Below are positions 55,266-55,918 of a stretch of DNA of 55,918 bases, in pieces; position 1 is the stretch's first letter; every line of letters starts with the position of its first letter. Position numbers and translations under genes: made by a program. The stretch is from Rhodocyclales bacterium (GTDB lineage Bacteria; Pseudomonadota; Gammaproteobacteria; Burkholderiales; Rhodocyclaceae). The notes under the pieces are model-generated. The model was not told the DNA's origin. It did not search any database and saw only the letters and a program-made list of their open reading frames with translations. The stretch lies in assembly GCA_016235165.1 (NCBI GenBank), contig JACRLX010000018.1:1-55918 (forward strand), given 5' to 3'.

Positions 55266-55475
55266 GAGGCTTCGCCCCTGGCCGAAGTCCAGACGCGGCA
55301 GCAGGTAGTAGTCCAGCGGCGCTTGGTTGGTTTCGTTGAGCCGGACGGCGACCGTGATGTCGGGCGTCAGGCTCGTGTCGAAGCGTACCGTGGCGCGCGT
55401 CCAGTCACGCCCGAGGTCGGTGCGGGTGCCCTTGGTGTTGAGCCGGTCGGCGATCTCGGATTCGAGCAAGCCGTC
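55266..55475 (-). pseudogene. Serine recombinase remnant
   Basis: The minus strand reads LLESEIADRLNTKGTRTDLG then RDWTRATV, the recombinase-domain segment of large serine recombinases (which have IADLLNxxGIRTDLGRxWTR). It then jumps to PDITVAVRLNETNQAPLDYY and LLPRLDFG, which looks like the C-terminal end of the same enzyme. Catalytic domain and middle are missing. It is an internal-deletion relic. Confidence 0.6.
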
Positions 55476-55477
55476 CG

Positions 55478-55636
55478 GTAGTCGGGATCGGACTGGAGCT
55501 TGGCCTGCTGCCACTGGCGCTTGCGGGCACGCTGGCAGGCGGGCGCGGAGCAGTAGGCTTGGTCGGGGACTTGTGGGCGCGGTTCGAAGGGCTTGCCGCA
55601 GTAGGTGCAGTGTCGGGTCATCGTCGGGGTCTCCAT
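55478..55636 (-). pseudogene. Zinc-finger protein, truncated
   Basis: The start METPTMTRHCTYCGKPF and the continuation PQVPDQAYCSAPACQRARKR match a small conserved zinc-finger protein found beside recombinases on accessory DNA. After QSDPDYR the family sequence ends abruptly and the recombinase fragment begins in another frame. The ATG at 55621 is an alternative start. Confidence 0.65.
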
Positions 55637-55708
55637 GCAAAATCCGCATGGAAGCCGCGACCGACCGTGGCGATGGACGCGAGGTTTGCTGCGTCTACGT
55701 GGTGGACG

Positions 55709-55918
55709 TCATCGAGCGGCTCGGTTCAACACTGGTTCCAAGGCCGTTCGCAGCCGGTCCACGACGGCCACCAGGGGCTCGGGGGCAAGCTCGTTCTTCT
55801 TGATGAACGCCTGCCACAGCGCCTGCCGCGAATGATCGTGCGCGAACTCGTCCGTCAGTCCGACCGGCAAATCGGCAGGCACCGCCATGCCGCGCCGCTC
55901 GAAGGTGGCCTTGATTGC
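55709..55918 (-). CDS. AbiEii/AbiGii-type nucleotidyltransferase toxin, C-terminal part (runs off window)
   Basis: The last 69 residues are visible: AIKATFERRGMAVPADLPVG, then LTDEFAHDHSRQALWQAFIK and VDRLRTALEPVLNRAAR. This fits the C-terminal domain of AbiEii toxins of the AbiE abortive-infection TA system. The catalytic GSxxxDxD part lies beyond the window, so it may or may not be intact. Confidence 0.7.
   Translation of the reverse strand, partial: AIKATFERRGMAVPADLPVGLTDEFAHDHSRQALWQAFIKKNELAPEPLVAVVDRLRTALEPVLNRAAR

Overview
The window is high-GC DNA that reads like a betaproteobacterial chromosome. I infer this from the gene set: groESL with a CIRCE element and a heat-shock-type promoter, ActP/DUF485 and DUF4212-type acetate symporters, a TctD/TctE-like two-component pair, AacS, metK, a TRAP transporter and NnrU. 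I cannot fix the genus; a Rhodocyclales/Sterolibacteriaceae-like denitrifier is plausible but only inferred.

Region 1 (1-14 kb) is an accessory island. It starts with the N-terminus of an IS200/IS605 TnpA, then an anti-phage dCTP deaminase (AvcD/DCD type). A dense run of toxin-antitoxin (TA) and Fic genes follows: vapBC-1, an mqsA remnant, two divergent Fic genes with palindromic operators, vapBC-2, a Phd-like/PIN pair, hipBA-1, an orphan HigA-like antitoxin and hipBA-2. Between them lie broken pieces: a frameshifted cupin and a second, deleted copy of it, and the 3' end of xsc joined to fic2. Short repeats also recur, notably a 15-base motif AAAGTCGGCGCTGGC that is found elsewhere in the window too.

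Region 2 (14-22 kb) is metabolic: a YaiI protein, a TIP30-like reductase, and a minus-strand cluster encoding a GMC oxidoreductase, a DctPQM TRAP transporter, a CBS-BON protein and an IclR regulator.

Region 3 (22-28 kb) concerns lipid A. On the plus strand a Gfo/Idh dehydrogenase, a DegT aminotransferase and LpxA overlap by 4 bases each, which is the GnnA-GnnB-LpxA layout for 2,3-diamino-glucose (all-amide) lipid A. Diverging from them are two LpxL-type acyltransferases with a GlcF-like Fe-S protein between them. This is the most interesting metabolic system here.

Region 4 (28-44 kb) is mostly housekeeping: bacteriohemerythrin, an MFS carrier, metK with a structured leader, a glutathione peroxidase, dacB (PBP4), acetoacetyl-CoA synthetase, NnrU, pirin and groESL. 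It also holds a protein that looks derived from an ISL3 transposase N-terminus, overlapping a large unknown gene.

Region 5 (44-54 kb) holds a response regulator and histidine kinase upstream of a two-gene sodium:solute symporter, a TPR protein, a membrane Ser/Thr kinase with an extracytoplasmic sensor, and ActP with its DUF485 partner.

Region 6 (54.3-55.9 kb) starts at a tRNA-Phe gene with a textbook promoter and terminator. It then runs into accessory DNA: a DUF2188 protein, fused fragments of a serine recombinase and a zinc-finger gene, and the C-terminus of an AbiEii-type toxin at the window edge.
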